From: CAZONU01 sp965370045 | Lineage (GTDB): Bacteria > Planctomycetota > SZUA-567 > JAKLDR01 | DNA length: 13,898 bases | Direction: 5' to 3' | NCBI GenBank assembly: GCA_965370045.1 | Contig: CBDUSI010000118.1 | Location: forward strand, 1-13,898 | In this document: positions 13,869 through 13,898 of the stretch, one piece after another | Layout of the letters: the number at the start of each line of letters is the position of its first letter | Numbering within the stretch: the first letter of the stretch is position 1 | Made by a program: the position numbers and the translations under genes | Notes under the pieces: generated by a model | Told to the model about the DNA's origin: nothing | What the model saw: the letters and a program-made list of their open reading frames with translations, nothing else | Databases searched by the model: none

Positions 13869-13898
13869 GGCAATTTCGGACCGCCTCGCGCGCGGTGC

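Overview
All well-supported genes lie on the minus strand, so the window reads right to left. High GC content, strong third-position GC bias, TTG and GTG starts with good Shine-Dalgarno sites, a four-subunit pyruvate:ferredoxin oxidoreductase, and families I associate with Planctomycetota, Lentisphaerota and their relatives together suggest an anaerobic or facultative PVC-type bacterium. That placement is inference; there is no rRNA or marker gene to settle it.

Layout in transcription order. (1) 13868 to 9278 is a four-gene signalling operon behind a good sigma70-type promoter. It encodes a short MshEN (GspE N-terminal) protein, a three-domain HU-like / receiver-like / RsbW-like kinase protein, a STAS / zinc-ribbon / degenerate RsbW-like protein, and a second MshEN protein with long disordered flanks. 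Intergenic gaps are 9 to 15 bases. Neither MshEN protein carries the type II secretion or type IV pilus ATPase domain, so the set looks like a partner-switching circuit coupled to MshEN scaffolds or sensors. This is the most unusual part of the window. (2) 9145 to 6803 is a large secreted protein. It combines an esterase-like alpha/beta-hydrolase fold, TPR-like repeats and a C39-peptidase-like domain, and the expected catalytic residues of both enzyme domains appear to be replaced. (3) 6746 to 2262 is a complete por operon (porG, porD, porA, a GNAT acetyltransferase, porB). It has a perfect TTGACA -35 element upstream and a clear intrinsic terminator just after porB. The acetyltransferase sits between the two TPP-binding subunits. 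(4) 2088 to 1 holds miaB (tRNA 2-methylthio modification), followed by a translationally coupled membrane-anchored protein of unknown function that looks interrupted by a frameshift near the window edge.

How the genes work together: the por genes encode one enzyme that oxidises pyruvate to acetyl-CoA, CO2 and reduced ferredoxin, and the embedded acetyltransferase would use acetyl-CoA. The signalling operon would regulate an unidentified target by kinase/antagonist switching. The secreted protein may be a binding or scaffold protein at the cell surface or in the periplasm. No tRNA, rRNA, CRISPR array, insertion sequence or integrase was found. No stretch longer than about 230 bases lacks a gene.
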